Source of the DNA: Maratus speciosus
Lineage: Eukaryota > Arthropoda > Arachnida > Araneae > Salticidae
Length of the DNA: 64,000 nucleotides
Direction: 5' to 3'
Assembly (NCBI GenBank): GCA_963932465.1
Contig: OZ010788.1
Span: 673,280,484 to 673,344,483, forward strand
Below are positions 1-11,589 of this stretch, piece by piece (positions within the stretch are counted from its first letter, which is position 1; each line of letters opens with the position of its first letter). The notes under the pieces are model-generated. The model was not told the origin of the DNA and did not search any database. It saw nothing but the letters and a program-made list of their open reading frames with translations. A program made the translations under genes and the position numbers.

Positions 1-430
1 CTCACTATAACAAACAATTATTCCATAGGAATATATGACTGGAGAGACGTGTTGAGGTACAAACACCAGGGAGGCAATTTGGCGCTTTTTTTTTCTAAAT
101 TTCTCATTTATACCAGCAAATTCCTATACTATACTTTTGTTTATTTCAGACAGACATTTTATGATTACATACAGAAAATATTTTTCTTTCACAATTTCCG
201 GTATGAAATCGAAATTTTTGAATTGGCAAAAATTGACTTTCTCTTATGTGTCTAAAATAGTTGTAAATATATCGTATTTTTTTATATATAAATCGACACT
301 ATATTTTTAACACTGAAATACTGTATTTTGTACATATTAAGTATATATGGTGATTCAAAACTTATCGTTCAAATTTCGCGACCGAGAAGTTTTCAGGCGC
401 CAGATAATGCAGGCGTTGAATAAAGTTCGT
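1..430. other. AT-rich sequence, nothing recognised
   Basis: No gene, splice-supported exon or clear repeat boundary is visible. The only open frame is AT-driven. Confidence 0.5.
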
Positions 431-627
431 TTACCCTTTGAGGGGCAAGAAAATTGTGTTTCTGCAATGTAGAATTCACACTGGAATCTTCAAAAAAGTT
501 TATTGCAAAATAAGGAAAAGCAATTTTACGACTTTTTACCACCAAAGTTAGAAAAGTAAAATTTAATAAAAAATTTCTGTTTCAAGTCTTCATTAATAGT
601 AGGTGGGATAAAATATATCCCACGGGA
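431..627 (+). mobile_element. TTAA-type miniature element, family B (degenerate copy)
   Basis: Begins TTTACCCTTTGAGGGGCAAG and matches, over about 200 bases, the copies at 4971, 21482 and (inverted) 62910, including the shared interior AATAAGGAAAAGCA and the terminal GTGGGATA...ATATATCCCAC hairpin. The right terminus is eroded. Confidence 0.6.
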
Positions 628-944
628 CGATTTTTAAAGATGTAAAAGGCTTCGTGGAAGTCCAAATGAGGAGATGAAATAATACTAGCTTTAGGAAAGA
701 AAAACATTGATTGGGACGCAATAAAAGGTTGGGTGCACACAGCGCCCCTACATACGCATGCGCACATTTGCGGACATACTTTCCTATGTGAAATAGGTTT
801 CCTGGCGTATTCCCTACATCCCCACGAAATTTGAACGATAAGTATCGCCCTATATAAATCGACCATTCACTCACGAAATTAAAAAATAAATAAAAGAATT
901 CAAAAAATAAAAGTGTTTGTAGTAAAGTCACGTATAAACAACAC

Positions 945-984
<40 letters not shown>
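945..984 (+). repeat. Poly(A) run
   Basis: Nearly pure A tract of about 36 bases directly before an inverted-repeat element. Confidence 0.8.
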
Positions 985-985
<1 letters not shown>

Positions 986-1212
986 AGACTAAAAAAACGG
1001 AGATTCTACTTGCAATCGAGACGCCAGTATTATTTACGTATGTTAACGGGAATTTCCCCTCCATAAATTCCAGAAATCCGTATTTTTACGGAAATGTTTC
1101 TCGATAAATTACAGAAAATTTTCCATTTTTCTGGAACTTAGGGGGGGAATTTCCGTTAAATTACAGAAATAGTACTGGCGTCTCGATTGCCAGTAGAATC
1201 TCCATTTTTTTT
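985..1212. mobile_element. Short inverted-repeat element
   Basis: About 40-base arms: ACGGAGATTCTACTTGCAAT at the left and its near-complement ATTGCCAGTAGAATCTCCAT at the right, continuing with CGAGACGCCAGTA/TACTGGCGTCTCG. The interior has a second pair around TTCCGTTAA. Non-coding; superfamily unknown. Confidence 0.6.
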
Positions 1213-1591
1213 TTTCCAGTGAAACATCCAAATAAAGCAAATGCATTACCATTTTCAAAAATAAATTCATGTTTTTATACCAATAACTGTAGAAAATAGC
1301 AAGAATAACATTTTTATTATCGAAATAAACATGTAGGAAATTATGCTTTTTGTGAGTCGTATAACAAGGAAATAAATGGCAATTTTATTTTATTTTTATG
1401 TAACGTCTTAAAATATTGTTTTTATTCTAGTAAATTCTAATATTAACAGAGTTATAAATTTATATTAACAATATACAGGGTATTCTACTCCTAAAATGCA
1501 TTGAACGTCTTAAAAAATCAATAATAATAAACTGTGTCATGCCAGCCACTGTTATTCATGCATGTGAGCCGTGGGTGAAGTTGGGAATTCA

Positions 1592-1870
1592 TTCTCTACG
1601 TTTCCTTATTTTAATTCTAAATATCATCAGTAGATGGCGATGTACTGCTTCAAACTCTCACACAAAAATACAAAAATAGTTCAAAGTTCACCATGCAAAT
1701 TCCAAACGCAAACCTTTTCTATTTTAGCACTTCAACAGCTAAACAGAAGAAAGGTTAAAAAATGGGTGAACTTATATCCAATTTTATAAGTTAGTTTGAA
1801 CGTTTTAACTAACTGAAAGAGCCAACGCCATCTATCGATGCTATTTGCAACTAAAGGAAGAAAGCGTAGT
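1592..1870. mobile_element. Degenerate inverted-repeat element
   Basis: TTCTCTACGTTTCCTT at the left pairs with AAGGAAGAAAGCGTAG at the right, and AGATGGCGATG pairs with CGCCATCTATCG further in. Arms are diverged, so the limits are approximate. Confidence 0.4.
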
Positions 1871-1888
1871 AAATAAATATTGCGCACA

Positions 1889-2123
1889 TTAACCCTTAAT
1901 TGCATGAAATATTCTTTTAGAATTGTGTTTTTTATTTTTATATTAAGGATTAGACACCAGAAATCTTAAGAGAGATTTTTAAATTTGTTTAGTAGCATAT
2001 ATTTTTTATAAATTTTTAGAGGATTAATATTTCTATATAAATATAGTGGTTGTAAGAATTTAATTTATGTATTAAAAATTAAATAAAAAGGTGATGGTAC
2101 ATCACTATGCAATTAAGGGTTAA
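1889..2123. mobile_element. TTAA-bounded miniature element (TTAACCCTTAATTGCAT ends)
   Basis: Perfect terminal pair TTAACCCTTAATTGCAT / ATGCAATTAAGGGTTAA over 235 bp. The TTAA boundary with CCC next to it is characteristic of piggyBac-type transposons. No coding sequence. Confidence 0.7.
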
Positions 2124-2297
2124 TCCCCTGTAAAACCAGCAATAACTGTCACCATTGATTTGTTATTGCATTTGAAAAGCTTTCAGTTATTTTGATGACA
2201 TGCTAAAAATATGCATCAGTATTGCATAGTAAGAACGTTAATTCAAAGAGAGAACATCTAGCGTAAGAACAATGATAAAGTGAAAACTTCTTTAGTA

Positions 2298-2484
2298 TAT
2301 TGTCGTTCGGAAAGTCAAAGTTCGGCAGTCGTGTCCGTTTGGGAAAATTAATTCGTACCGGAAAATTCTGCCCGGTAATTATTAGACATTAGATATCGGA
2401 ATCAATGTGTAATAGCTAAATGACAGAATTTTTCTTTGCGATTCGATTTTCCCAAACGGACACGACATTCCGAACGACCCAATA
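2298..2484. mobile_element. Mariner-type miniature element
   Basis: Terminal inverted repeats TCGTTCGGAA(A)GT / TTCCGAACGA with a subterminal pair GTCGTGTCCGTTTGGGAAAA / TTTTCCCAAACGGACACGAC, bounded by TA. The outer sequence resembles mariner ends. About 187 bp, non-coding. Confidence 0.65.
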
Positions 2485-2494
2485 CATTATGTAG

Positions 2495-2897
2495 CTAACC
2501 CTCTCGCTACGCAACCCGAGATTACCTCAGGCAACGTAATGATAGCAAAATTTGCGCAACCCGAGATTTCTTCGAGGATTAATTTTTTCCACTGGCAACT
2601 ATTTTTTTAATTCAACTAGGACCACTTTTTAAATACAAAAAATTCGATATAGACTTTAACAACTTCTACAAGAAAAATGTACTGAAAATTTGACTTACTT
2701 AACATAGTGCTGCGAGACTAAAATATATAGTCTCCAGTGGCATCCCTGATTTAGCCTATCTAAGACCCGAACTCTTTTACAAAACATTTTTACATATTTA
2801 AACTCTAAAATATATATACATTTGAAATATGTAATAAAAAAATTCCGCAATTTTTTTAAACTATTTTGACAAAAAAATTACGCTGCGAGAGGGTTAA
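2495..2897. mobile_element. TTAA-bounded element, family A (ACCCTCTCGCTGCG ends)
   Basis: Ends CTAACCCTCTCGCTACGCAA and TTACGCTGCGAGAGGGTTAA. Shares the GCGCAACCCGAGATTTC motif with copies at 13537 and 22008. The interior carries a second inverted pair (ACTGGCAACTA / TAGTCTCCAGTGGCA) also seen at 22180 and 29590, suggesting a nested element. Confidence 0.65.
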
Positions 2898-2949
2898 CAA
2901 CGGCTGACACATCAACACCATATTAAATGTTATTTATGCGTGACCATCA

Positions 2950-4057
2950 TTAACCCTTTATCTACTGCATTATGATCTACTGCAATTTTTTTCATGTGAC
3001 TTTTTTTTTTAGTTACTACAATGAAAATTAAGGATAAACACACAAAAAAAAAATACTCACCTGTGAGAAATTTAATTCCTTAGAGTTAATTAATTAAAGT
3101 GGTACTTTAAAGTACCGTCAGTACACTATGACTAAAATATTATCGTAACAGAAAACACATATGGCACCAGAATTTTAGTAAAATATTTTCGATTTGATAA
3201 ATGCGTGAAATAAAGCCTTTTTCTGATTTACAAATACAATTTTTTGACAAATTCCGGTGCCAATCATTTATTACAACACTTTAGCATTGAAAATCCTTTG
3301 CCCCTGAAAGAGATAAGAGATTTTTTTTTTTCGATCTTGTTAGCAGTCCTTTAGTTATATTACAGGGGTCTATATTCCAGGGACAACATGTTCTCTCGCA
3401 TCTCCACACATGCAATATATGACTTTACATATGCCATTTCTAGCATAGCCAAAAAAAGCCGGTGCCACCACTTTTGCGATTTCCTATAAAAAATAATAAT
3501 GAAACAGAAAAGAAATACTAGAAAATTATTACTACACTACATTTTAGTATTTACAATTTAAAGCAAATGAAAACGACGGATAACTAAACAGACGAAAAGT
3601 AAACAAGTTTTTCTCCAACACCCAGTGTACTGACGGTATTTATAAGTACCACCGAGTAATTCAACTGTTAAATCAAATACAAACACCGTTGTCCTAAAAT
3701 AACTAGTCAAATTGTATTCTGAGATCATAATAAACACATAAAAAATTTCAACACTTATCTTATATCCTTTACTGTGTTTGCAGTTGCACTGCAGTTGTTA
3801 CTGCGTTGCAGGAATAAAAAGATGAGAGCGTGACAATCTGTACAAAATGTCCACACAAAACACATCGTCTGTTTCAAAGATAGCCTCCTTCCTCGCTAAA
3901 ATAACAAACCTAGAACTACTGCTGCCATGTATCCGGTTAAAGTGGAGTTAAAAGAGTGTTTTTGCAAAGTACCATTAGAATATTACTAATATTTACTATA
4001 GGATGAAAGTTTAAAGTGAGTGGTACTTATAAGTATCGTTAGTAGATAAAGGATTAA
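2950..4057. mobile_element. TTAA-bounded element of 1.1 kb (TTAACCCTTTATCTACT ends)
   Basis: Left TTAACCCTTTATCTACT and right AGTAGATAAAGGATTAA. An internal inverted pair, AAAGTACCGTCAGTACAC near 3110 and GTGTACTGACGGTATTTATA near 3625, marks a nested or composite structure. No open frame of note. Confidence 0.6.
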
Positions 4058-4119
4058 ATAAATCTCTTTGATCATTGCAATTCTTCCTATACAAACTTAA
4101 CCCCAATAATATTAGTAAT

Positions 4120-4321
4120 ATAACCCTTTAGCGGGCGGTGTCCACAAAAAAAGAAACATAATTTAACTGGCACCCAGAATATTTAAATAAAAGTTTCCTC
4201 TTATAAAATATAGGAAAATAGGCAGTATTTTATTTTCTAATAAATTCGTTTATAAATTCTAGTGTAAGTCCATCATTTAATTTTTTTACAAAAATATTTA
4301 CTCTGCGCCGGAAACGGTTAA
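4120..4321. mobile_element. TTAA-type miniature element, family C
   Basis: About 200 bp beginning TAACCCTTTAGCGGGCGGTG and ending GCGCCGGAAACGGTTAA. Related copies at 21802 and, inverted, 51017 share GTCCACAAAAA, GGCACNCAGAATATTTAA and TTTCCTTTTATAAA. Confidence 0.65.
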
Positions 4322-4821
4322 GATGTTTGAAATGCAAGAAAATTCGAATTCTTTGTTGAATCAAACGGAAGAGTTGTCATCTCATGATAGCTTTTCATTC
4401 TCATTAAATATTGATGAACTCAGTGTTGCCTGTTAGCTCCTTTAAAAAAAAAAAAAATTCACGTTGCTTCATTGCCACCACTTTTTAAAAGTAGAAATAT
4501 TTGCCTTATTTAATTCAAAATTAAACAATGCGATAATAGTATAAATTCTATTACTTTAAGAAAGTGGTGACAGTCAATCAATCTGAATTTTAAAAAATGT
4601 AGCATACGGGCAACAATTTATGAGACCAACAACAATTGGTAACCGAATTATTTTAATCATTGAAACTCTGTATTAAGACAAAAAACACTAACACCAATAA
4701 AATTGAACAAAGGACTTTATAAGTAATTTAAACTATTTATTTGTAAACGCCTCAATTTGAATAAATGTTTTAGTCGAGAAATGAGATGTTACACAGTATC
4801 TCTCATGTAATACATATACAG

Positions 4822-4885
4822 GCAGCGGTTCCCAACCTATGGGTCGCGGCGGGTGTTTTGGTAGGTCGCGGAACATTCGAGGTTT
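4822..4885 (+). mobile_element. hAT-type terminus fragment
   Basis: CAGCGGTTCCCAACCTATGG followed by GTCGCGGCGGG is the classic terminal motif of a group of hAT transposons. GGTGGGTCGCG remnants recur at 13511 and 13856. The other end was not found nearby. Confidence 0.45.
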
Positions 4886-4970
4886 GCCACAAGAAGACAT
4901 GATTTACATCTGTTTAAAAATGTAACAACTACAATATTTTACAATTTCAATAACCGTGAAAGCTATTAAC

Positions 4971-5189
4971 TCAACCCCTTGAGGGGCAAGCAATTACGTT
5001 TGTGAAATGCTGAATTCCCACCGGAAAATTAGAAAAAAATTATTTCAAAATAAGGAAAAGCAGTTTTACGGCTTTTTTTCCACCAAAGTTAGTAAAGTAA
5101 AATTTAATAAAATTTTTCTGGTGTAAAACTTCATTAATCGCAGGTGGTATATAATATATACCGGTGCCCCTCAGCCCTCAAGGGGTTAA
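4971..5189 (+). mobile_element. TTAA-type miniature element, family B
   Basis: Starts CAACCCCTTGAGGGGCAAG and ends GCCCTCAAGGGGTTAA. It is about 215 bp, with the same interior as the copies at 431, 21482 and 62910. Its right TTAA (5186-5189) is also the left TTAA of the next element. Confidence 0.7.
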
Positions 5190-5966
5190 CCCTTAAATGC
5201 CGATTTTTCAAAAATCTTTTTAAAAATGTTTTTCGTCTTTCAATTTTTAAATAAATCATGAGAAAAATACTTAAAAAAATCATATTTTGTTATTATATAT
5301 ATATTAATATATATATTAAGTGTGGTTTACGGCTAAAAAACAGTTTGTTACTAATCGGCAGTTCTGGTCTTTAATTGAAAAAATAATTTTCCTTGATAAA
5401 ATTCTATAATATTGAACACACAAGAATTTTGATAAGATATAAATTTTATTTGCTCACTGCTGAGCAAATTAGGGTATTTCACAAGCTTTCGAACAAAACA
5501 AAAAGAACATGTAATAACAATTTAAAAAATAAATCTTTATTATGCTTAAGGAATATGTTAGAAATAGAAATAAAACTATTATGTTTTTTAACAAAATTAT
5601 TTTTTATTTGAGCAAAATGTTTCATATGTTGCTATATGAAAGGCACGTAAGTATTTTGTGACCATATTTTTAAAAAACACTTTACAAGAGTTAGGCTTAG
5701 CTTCGCAAAATCCTTCGGCCCAGAAGAAGAAATCAAATTTTCCCGCTTCGTCCTCAGATGCGCACTTCAAAATGCGCGCGCCGTCGCGAACAGGTTAAGC
5801 AGTACAAGTGTTGCCATCCACATGTTGAAAATCGATTTAATAATATTTCCATAATGTATTTTATTGACAAAATTAAGCATTATAGCTTCAATATTATTCT
5901 AATAGTATTTTAGAAGCCTAAATTGGGTATGTTGCCGAAAGGCAACACACGGCATTTAAGGGTTAA
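5186..5966. mobile_element. TTAA-bounded element of 0.78 kb (TTAACCCTTAAATGCCG ends)
   Basis: Perfect ends TTAACCCTTAAATGCCG / CGGCATTTAAGGGTTAA. Contains no recognisable transposase, only a small GC-richer patch (GCGCGCCGTCGCGAACAGG) near 5775. Confidence 0.7.
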
Positions 5967-6019
5967 ATTAAAAATTTGTGAGAAGACACTGTTTTCTACA
6001 GTCAGTCCATACCCGTAAG

Positions 6020-6345
6020 GCATGGTGACGTCACGGCGACGTCGTTGTGAAGTCACGCTGTGACTTTGTGACCGTCGATGTGACGTCACGTGACGTCGAT
6101 GTGACGCCATAGTGACTAGAATGCGAGGTCGTTATGGCCGTTTTAGAGGTCGTTTGTGACGTCACATTGTGACCACTCTGTGAAGTCACAGTGTGACTAA
6201 TTTGTGAAAAGTGTGACATTTGTGACTACTTTGGCATTAATTTTGTGACGAACATGTGACGAAAGCGACAATGCTTTGAAGTCACATTGTGACCAATTTG
6301 TGAAATATGTGTCATTTGTGACGAACTTGTCATAAACACTGTGAT
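6020..6345. repeat. Array of TGACGTCA/TGTGAC motifs, copy 1
   Basis: Some 300 bases are built almost entirely from GTGACGTCAC, GACGTCG, GAAGTCAC and TTTGTGAC words, including several perfect TGACGTCA palindromes (the CRE/ATF core). Begins CATACCCGTAAGGCATGGTGAC. An inverted relative lies at 11590-11890. Whether it binds bZIP factors or is just a palindromic repeat is unknown. Confidence 0.75.
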
Positions 6346-6347
6346 GA

Positions 6348-7125
6348 TTTCAAATGAAAATCAAATTTCAAATTAATTTCTTAAAAGGCGCAAAGACCAA
6401 CCTAGTGAAAATGATTCCATGCCGGGACTCGAACCCAGGCCATCAATATAACGCACTGACATTCTACCGACTAAACCACACGGAACGATACCCAGCCTGG
6501 AAATTTTCACACAATTACATGTTGGCAAGGCTACAAAAGCAGCACAAGATGGGATATTTGTCGTGAGCCACCGACATGGAATAAACAGGAAACTTAATTC
6601 AATCTAGCATCGATTGAATCTATATTAATACTTGGAAATTTTTACAGGGAGAACCATTCGCCTTGCATACAATATTTCAAATGAAAATCAAATTTCAAAT
6701 TACATGCTTAAAAGTCAATTTTAATTTGAAATTTGATTTTCATTTGAAATACTGTATGCAAGGCGAATGTTTCTCTCTGGAAAAATTTCGAAGTCTTAAT
6801 ATAGTTTCAATCGATGCTGAATTTAATTAAGTTTCGTGTTCGCCCCATGTCGGTGGCTCACGATAAATATCCCATCTTATGCTGCTTTTGTAGCCTTGCC
6901 AGCATGTAATAGCGAGAAATTTTCCAGGCTGAGTGTCGTTCCATGTGGTTTAGTCTGTAGAATGTTAGTACGCTATGCTGATGGCACGGGTTCGAGTCCC
7001 GGCATGGTCTCTTTTCACTAGGTTGGCCTTTGCGCCTTTGAAGAAATTAATTTGAAATTTGATTTTCATTTGAAATATTGTATGCAAACCGAATATTTCT
7101 TTGTGGAAAAATTTCCAAGTATTAA
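6348..7125. mobile_element. Head-to-head palindromic dimer of a tRNA-derived element
   Basis: Two ~350-bp arms mirror each other about 6715. Each arm is bounded by ATTTCAAATGAAAATCAAAT and carries a tRNA-like block. In the left arm (minus strand) the B box GGTTCGAGTCC is at 6425-6435 and the A box TGGTTTAGTCGG at 6467-6478. In the right arm (plus strand) A is at 6946-6957 and B at 6989-6999, with a CCATG/CATGG acceptor-like pair. Looks like a SINE or tRNA-carrying MITE dimer. Not a functional tRNA gene: the anticodon arm is degenerate. Confidence 0.7.
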
Positions 7126-7440
7126 TATTGTGATGAATTTTAAAATGGACAATTTTAAAATAAAGTTTTGTTTGAGATATAAAATAGTATCTTTTTACCG
7201 TACTTTTAGCAAAATATAGCTATTTTGGAGTCCTATTCTTCTAAAATAGTTTTAATTTTTCCACTTAAAAAACAATGTTTGTCAACTGACATCTTTTTAA
7301 TTAAGTTCTAAGCTTGATCTTGAGTTCAAGCTTGATATTAAGAATGTATAAGATTTTAAGGTGTTGTGGTTGTGATTAATCTTTGCTTTATTAAATACGA
7401 CGTAAGCCATATTTATTTAAATTTTTTATTTCCGTGTAAA
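7126..7440. other. AT-rich sequence, nothing recognised
   Basis: No gene or clear repeat apart from a short AAGCTTGAT duplication near 7310-7330. Confidence 0.45.
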
Positions 7441-8820
7441 TTGTATTTTGTGAATATGAGCTTAAATAGATTTGGTATGTTCTATAGGAAAAGACTGATC
7501 TGGGAAATAGAAAAAACAAGTAAGAAAAATCATGCGTTAAGCATAGATTATAAAACACTTTCCAACACTTCCCGAATGCTTTAAAAAAACTTCGTTATTT
7601 AGGGAAATAAGGTAAATAAGAGAACTAAGTAAACATTTTAGAAAACGCATAAAACATTTGAAAAACTCATTTCCGCAGTTACTGTCCATAGCTAAATAGG
7701 TTTTCCAATTCTTTTGAACAGCCCTGTATTTGATCTGTAGGTTGATATATATATTATATAATGGGATAATTTAGTTTAGCAAGAAAACGCATAACAGGTT
7801 GAAACTCTCTTTCAGCAATTTATACTAATATATGGAAACATACTTTAATACTTTTGTAAAACCCTGTAGTTGACCTAGAACCTTCATTAAACGCCACCGT
7901 TTAGTTAAAATTTAATTCAAACTAAAATACACTTAAAACAGCTGAAATCACATTTCCAGAAATTATAATTTATAGACGGCCATGTATCCAATTCTTTGCA
8001 TGACCCTGTATACCATTTTATCTATATTATACAACAGTAAATTAAATTCAGTTCAGCGTAAAAATGCACAACTCATTTAAAAACCACCTTTAAGTAACTT
8101 GCGCTCATACCCAGTAATCCTTGCGAATACTTTTGTGTAGCCCTGTATATGAATTATAGCATTTATATACACCATATACTTTGCATAAATATAGTGAATC
8201 ATAAAAGCGCATATCATAATTAAAAATGCATTTCCAGCAATCATCACAAATGAACAGTACTTCGGATACAATATAGTATCTGAACTATATTGTGTGTGCC
8301 TGTAAATGCTATATACACTTCATATTCTACATGAAAAATTTATAGTATGTAAACCTCAGCGACGTATATCATTTTCATTATATATGAAATAAATTAACAT
8401 AATTAAAGTACGCCTCAAACAATTCCCTCCACCGCTATATCATTATGTATTGGAATTTTTTTTAGCCCTGTAAATGAACAATAACTATTCTTTGCATCTC
8501 GTATTCTTCAGAATGCATATTTTAGTACGTTTCATAAATGCATATCAATTTTTTTTCTGTACGAAAACGTGTAAAATCATGAAAAAACCTTTGAAACGAT
8601 TTTTTCCCATAGGCCGTAATGTAACGGAATACTTTTGTACCTGTAAATGAACTAAACATGCTACAAACGTCGTTACACATAGGGACCGTGCTATGGTAAA
8701 GGTCAATAACATCTAAAAATTTCAGAGCAATCCGAGTATATTTACGAGAGTTAGAGCGCGGACAGACGGCTAGACAAACCAAAGTCATAAACACTTTTCA
8801 GCTTTGTTGAAAGGTGTTAA
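7441..8820 (-). mobile_element. Helentron-like tandem-repeat element, subfamily C
   Basis: Diverged ~140-170 bp repeats are marked by recurring CCCTGTA words at about 7722, 7862, 8003 and 8142, with looser ones to 8640. They are followed by GACAGACGGCTAGACA and by an AACACTTTTCAGCTTTGTTG/AAAGGTGTT hairpin at 8788-8818. The same terminal block recurs at 48770 and 54040. Microsatellite plus minisatellite plus terminal hairpin is the plan of the pearl/DINE-1/HINE group of non-autonomous Helentrons. Confidence 0.5.
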
Positions 8821-10062
8821 AAAGGAAATATAAAAGTAAAATAATGAACTTTAAAAAATATATACTAAAGCAGTTTAATCTATAAGCTTCCTATCAGGCA
8901 TGAAAAACACTTTATTTCAATGCTTAAATATAATATTTTATTTTTTAAGGGTGCATTTCAATCCAAACTGCTTATTTTCTGATTCATTTTTAAATTCCTT
9001 TTTGTTCTCAAACGCATCAAACTGAAAAATTCTCTTATTTAGAAACTACCTAATGTGCCGTGCTTCTCGATTTTTTGATAAATGCAGAAAATATTGCAAA
9101 AAAATGCTGTCAAAGTAGGCGTTTTGAACCGAATTCTTCACAGCGGAAGATCTGGGAATGAGAAAAAAAAAAAGGTCTTACTGAGAAAATAATTATTTAA
9201 AACTTAAATTCTAATGAATTGAGGGGAAAATGAAATCACACAGCCTCTTAAACATCTCTTCAAAAATCACCTCAGCAAGTTTCATGTTTTTACTTTTAAA
9301 AACGAGTCTGAAAATGTCTCAGAAAATATCGAGCTGTTGAAGGTGGAAAAATATTTTTTTCGAATACACCTTTAATGCCAATATTTATGTGTATCGAAAA
9401 CGTAGAAAATGAGTTTACAATCGAAGAAAATTTAATAACTGATTCTGAATGTCTATAATTAAATGTTTGATTAAAATCGCAAATAGAAAAAAATGCTTAG
9501 ATACAATTAAAAATAAATAAATAAATATACCAATTTGAAAAAACACTAAAAATAATAATTAGTATTTTTAATTGTACTATTAAACAACAACTAACTACAA
9601 TAGATGAATTAAATGCATTATTAGATTTAGCAATTTCTCAAAAATCTTTCCATATGTTATAAGGAATTCCTATTATTTTATAATTTTGGCAAATGTTAAA
9701 TCTGAAAACATTGGTATAAAGATTCAGGATTTTAAATAATAATTTAAAATATTATTAGCAAAAAAAAAGAAAAAATTAATAAATAAATAAAAAAAATCTT
9801 TCAAAAGTTACGATATTATAATATGTAAAAAGACATTTTCCCACTATAATGTTAATTTCTAAACTGAAACAGTTTCGTAATATCATACTATTCGAATATA
9901 ATATTTAACTCCAAAACAATAATGACTATAAATACTGTTATATGAGTGTTAGTAATCAGAAAAAAAATAAGAAGTCGAAAAAAATTCCACATCACTGTCT
10001 CAATCTCAAGTAACTGCAAATTAATGTTTATATTCATCCCACTATGAATGTAGACATGAATT

Positions 10063-10064
<2 letters not shown>
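8821..10064. other. AT-rich sequence with a diverged repeat
   Basis: The segment 8950-9150 resembles, inverted, the repeat units at 32880-33320 (shared CAAACTGCTTATTTTCTGA-type words). The rest is simple AT-rich sequence with no gene seen. Confidence 0.4.

Positions 10065-10096
<32 letters not shown>
10065..10096 (+). repeat. Poly(T) run
   Basis: Thirty-two consecutive T, close downstream (on the minus strand) of the candidate exon at 10262. Confidence 0.9.
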
Positions 10097-10097
<1 letters not shown>

Positions 10098-10261
10098 AGC
10101 GATGGCCGATTAACACATTTTACAAAATAGTGTCGATTAGGAAAATTTCGCTTCAAAACAATTCCAGATCAGTCACTTTCTATATGTATAATATAAAACT
10201 ATTTAATTCATACTCGTAATATACAAACAGAAATAAAAAGTTTAAATTAAATAAGACTTAC

Positions 10262-10500
10262 CTTTTTTTGCTGTAAATTAATAATATCCGAGTATTTTTG
10301 CCCGAAAATGGCAGACGTCTTTCTCTTACATTTAAAAAAGCAAAAACAAAAGCTGACATTGTAGACTTGGTCATGTTCTTTTCCCGCGTGTATTACAAAA
10401 AGTTCTCTGTTTACCCTGCGGTTGCGGTCCTATCCGACGCAGACGATCTTCAGCAGCTGATTTTACTGTTTATTTGCAGTCCTAACTTTCAGGCGGAATA
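10262..10500 (-). other. Candidate first exon/promoter of an unrecognised minus-strand gene
   Basis: A patch with many more CG dinucleotides than its surroundings ends on the minus strand in AAAAAAAG|GTAAGT, a near-perfect donor at 10261. An ATG at 10374 in AAGAACATGACC context opens a frame that stays open to the donor (37 codons plus two bases). A second in-frame ATG lies five codons later. I recognise no domain and cannot find a following exon before the window edge, so it may be a 5' UTR exon, a repeat fragment or chance. Confidence 0.3.
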
Positions 10501-10559
10501 GTTTTATGAGTTAGTCTGTAATTAAAATTTTCTATTTGAAGAATTTTCCAATGCATTTT

Positions 10560-11585
10560 ACCATTTCTTTTTTATCAGTTTCAAAAAAATTCATTTGAAA
10601 ACGGAAGTTTATTAGATAAAACACTGCTTAAATTTTTAAAATGTGTAAAAATAAATTTAATGGTAACAATACCACCCCCCTTTTTTAAGTAAAGTTTGTT
10701 TCATGCGTAATAAATAAAAAATATCTTCTTAATAAATAAAAAAAATGTTTTCGAGGATAAAAAATTTTTCTTTGTCAATCTGTCAATCTTTTTATGTTAA
10801 TTTTCTGCAGAATAAAACAATTTGTAAAATAACTTTTTTAAAAGTCATACCTCTAAAACACAAATTGGAAATGCGAAAAATTAATTATATCATGTGTTTT
10901 GCATAAATTTCGTATATATATATATATATATATAATTTTTTTTTTCGGAAAAGGCTAATTTTATTTAAAAAGGCTGAAAGAAGTAATTTTTTTTTAAACA
11001 GTTACTAAAAATAGATTAACAGGAAAAAAATATGACTTGAATGCAAATTATAAAGCAATAAATGCATATATGACTAAACTCTGAAGATTCTTTCTGCGTG
11101 CTCATTAAAATCTGCAGACTTAACTGTAATAGAAAATGTTTAGTTTGAAATCACAGAAGTGTTTCGACCAGTGGTCGCCAAAAAAGTTGAAAAATTTCCT
11201 CCCTGCAAACTAAATATGTAAAGTGTATAGATTTAATATTTCTAATTCTAAATATGTTTCAAATTGCTCCAGCACATAGCATTTTTCTGAGAAATACTTT
11301 TATAATAATAACAATCCGTGATGTATTATTATATTAAATTGCAATGCTAGATAAAATTGAAATCATGAAAAAAGTATACTTTCACTTCTTAGATATCAAA
11401 TTGATAAAATATAGCATGGAAATCTAGTTTGTTGATACTTGTACCGTGCATTTTTCTTTTTCTCCCCTCCCCCTTCTTTTCGTGTCCGAATTTACTATTT
11501 GCTGTCCACTAATATTCATTCCTTATGCCGCTGTAACTAGGGCATGTTTTAAATATTTCTCTTCATTTTCAAAAATTTTTGAAGT
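10560..11585. other. AT-rich sequence with simple repeats
   Basis: Contains a (TA)n run at about 10913-10934. No gene or bounded element seen. Confidence 0.45.
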
Positions 11586-11589
11586 TAAT

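Noticed and set aside
913..1107. Lysine-rich 64-codon frame
   Set aside because: Produced by the poly(A) tract and the adjacent inverted-repeat element.
6421..7010. Possible tRNA genes
   Set aside because: A and B boxes are good, but the anticodon arms do not form proper stems and the sequences lie in palindromic repeats.
7020..7130. Possibility that the 6.3-7.1 kb palindrome is an assembly artefact
   Set aside because: The two arms differ by many substitutions and small gaps, as expected for an old inverted duplication, not an assembly mirror.
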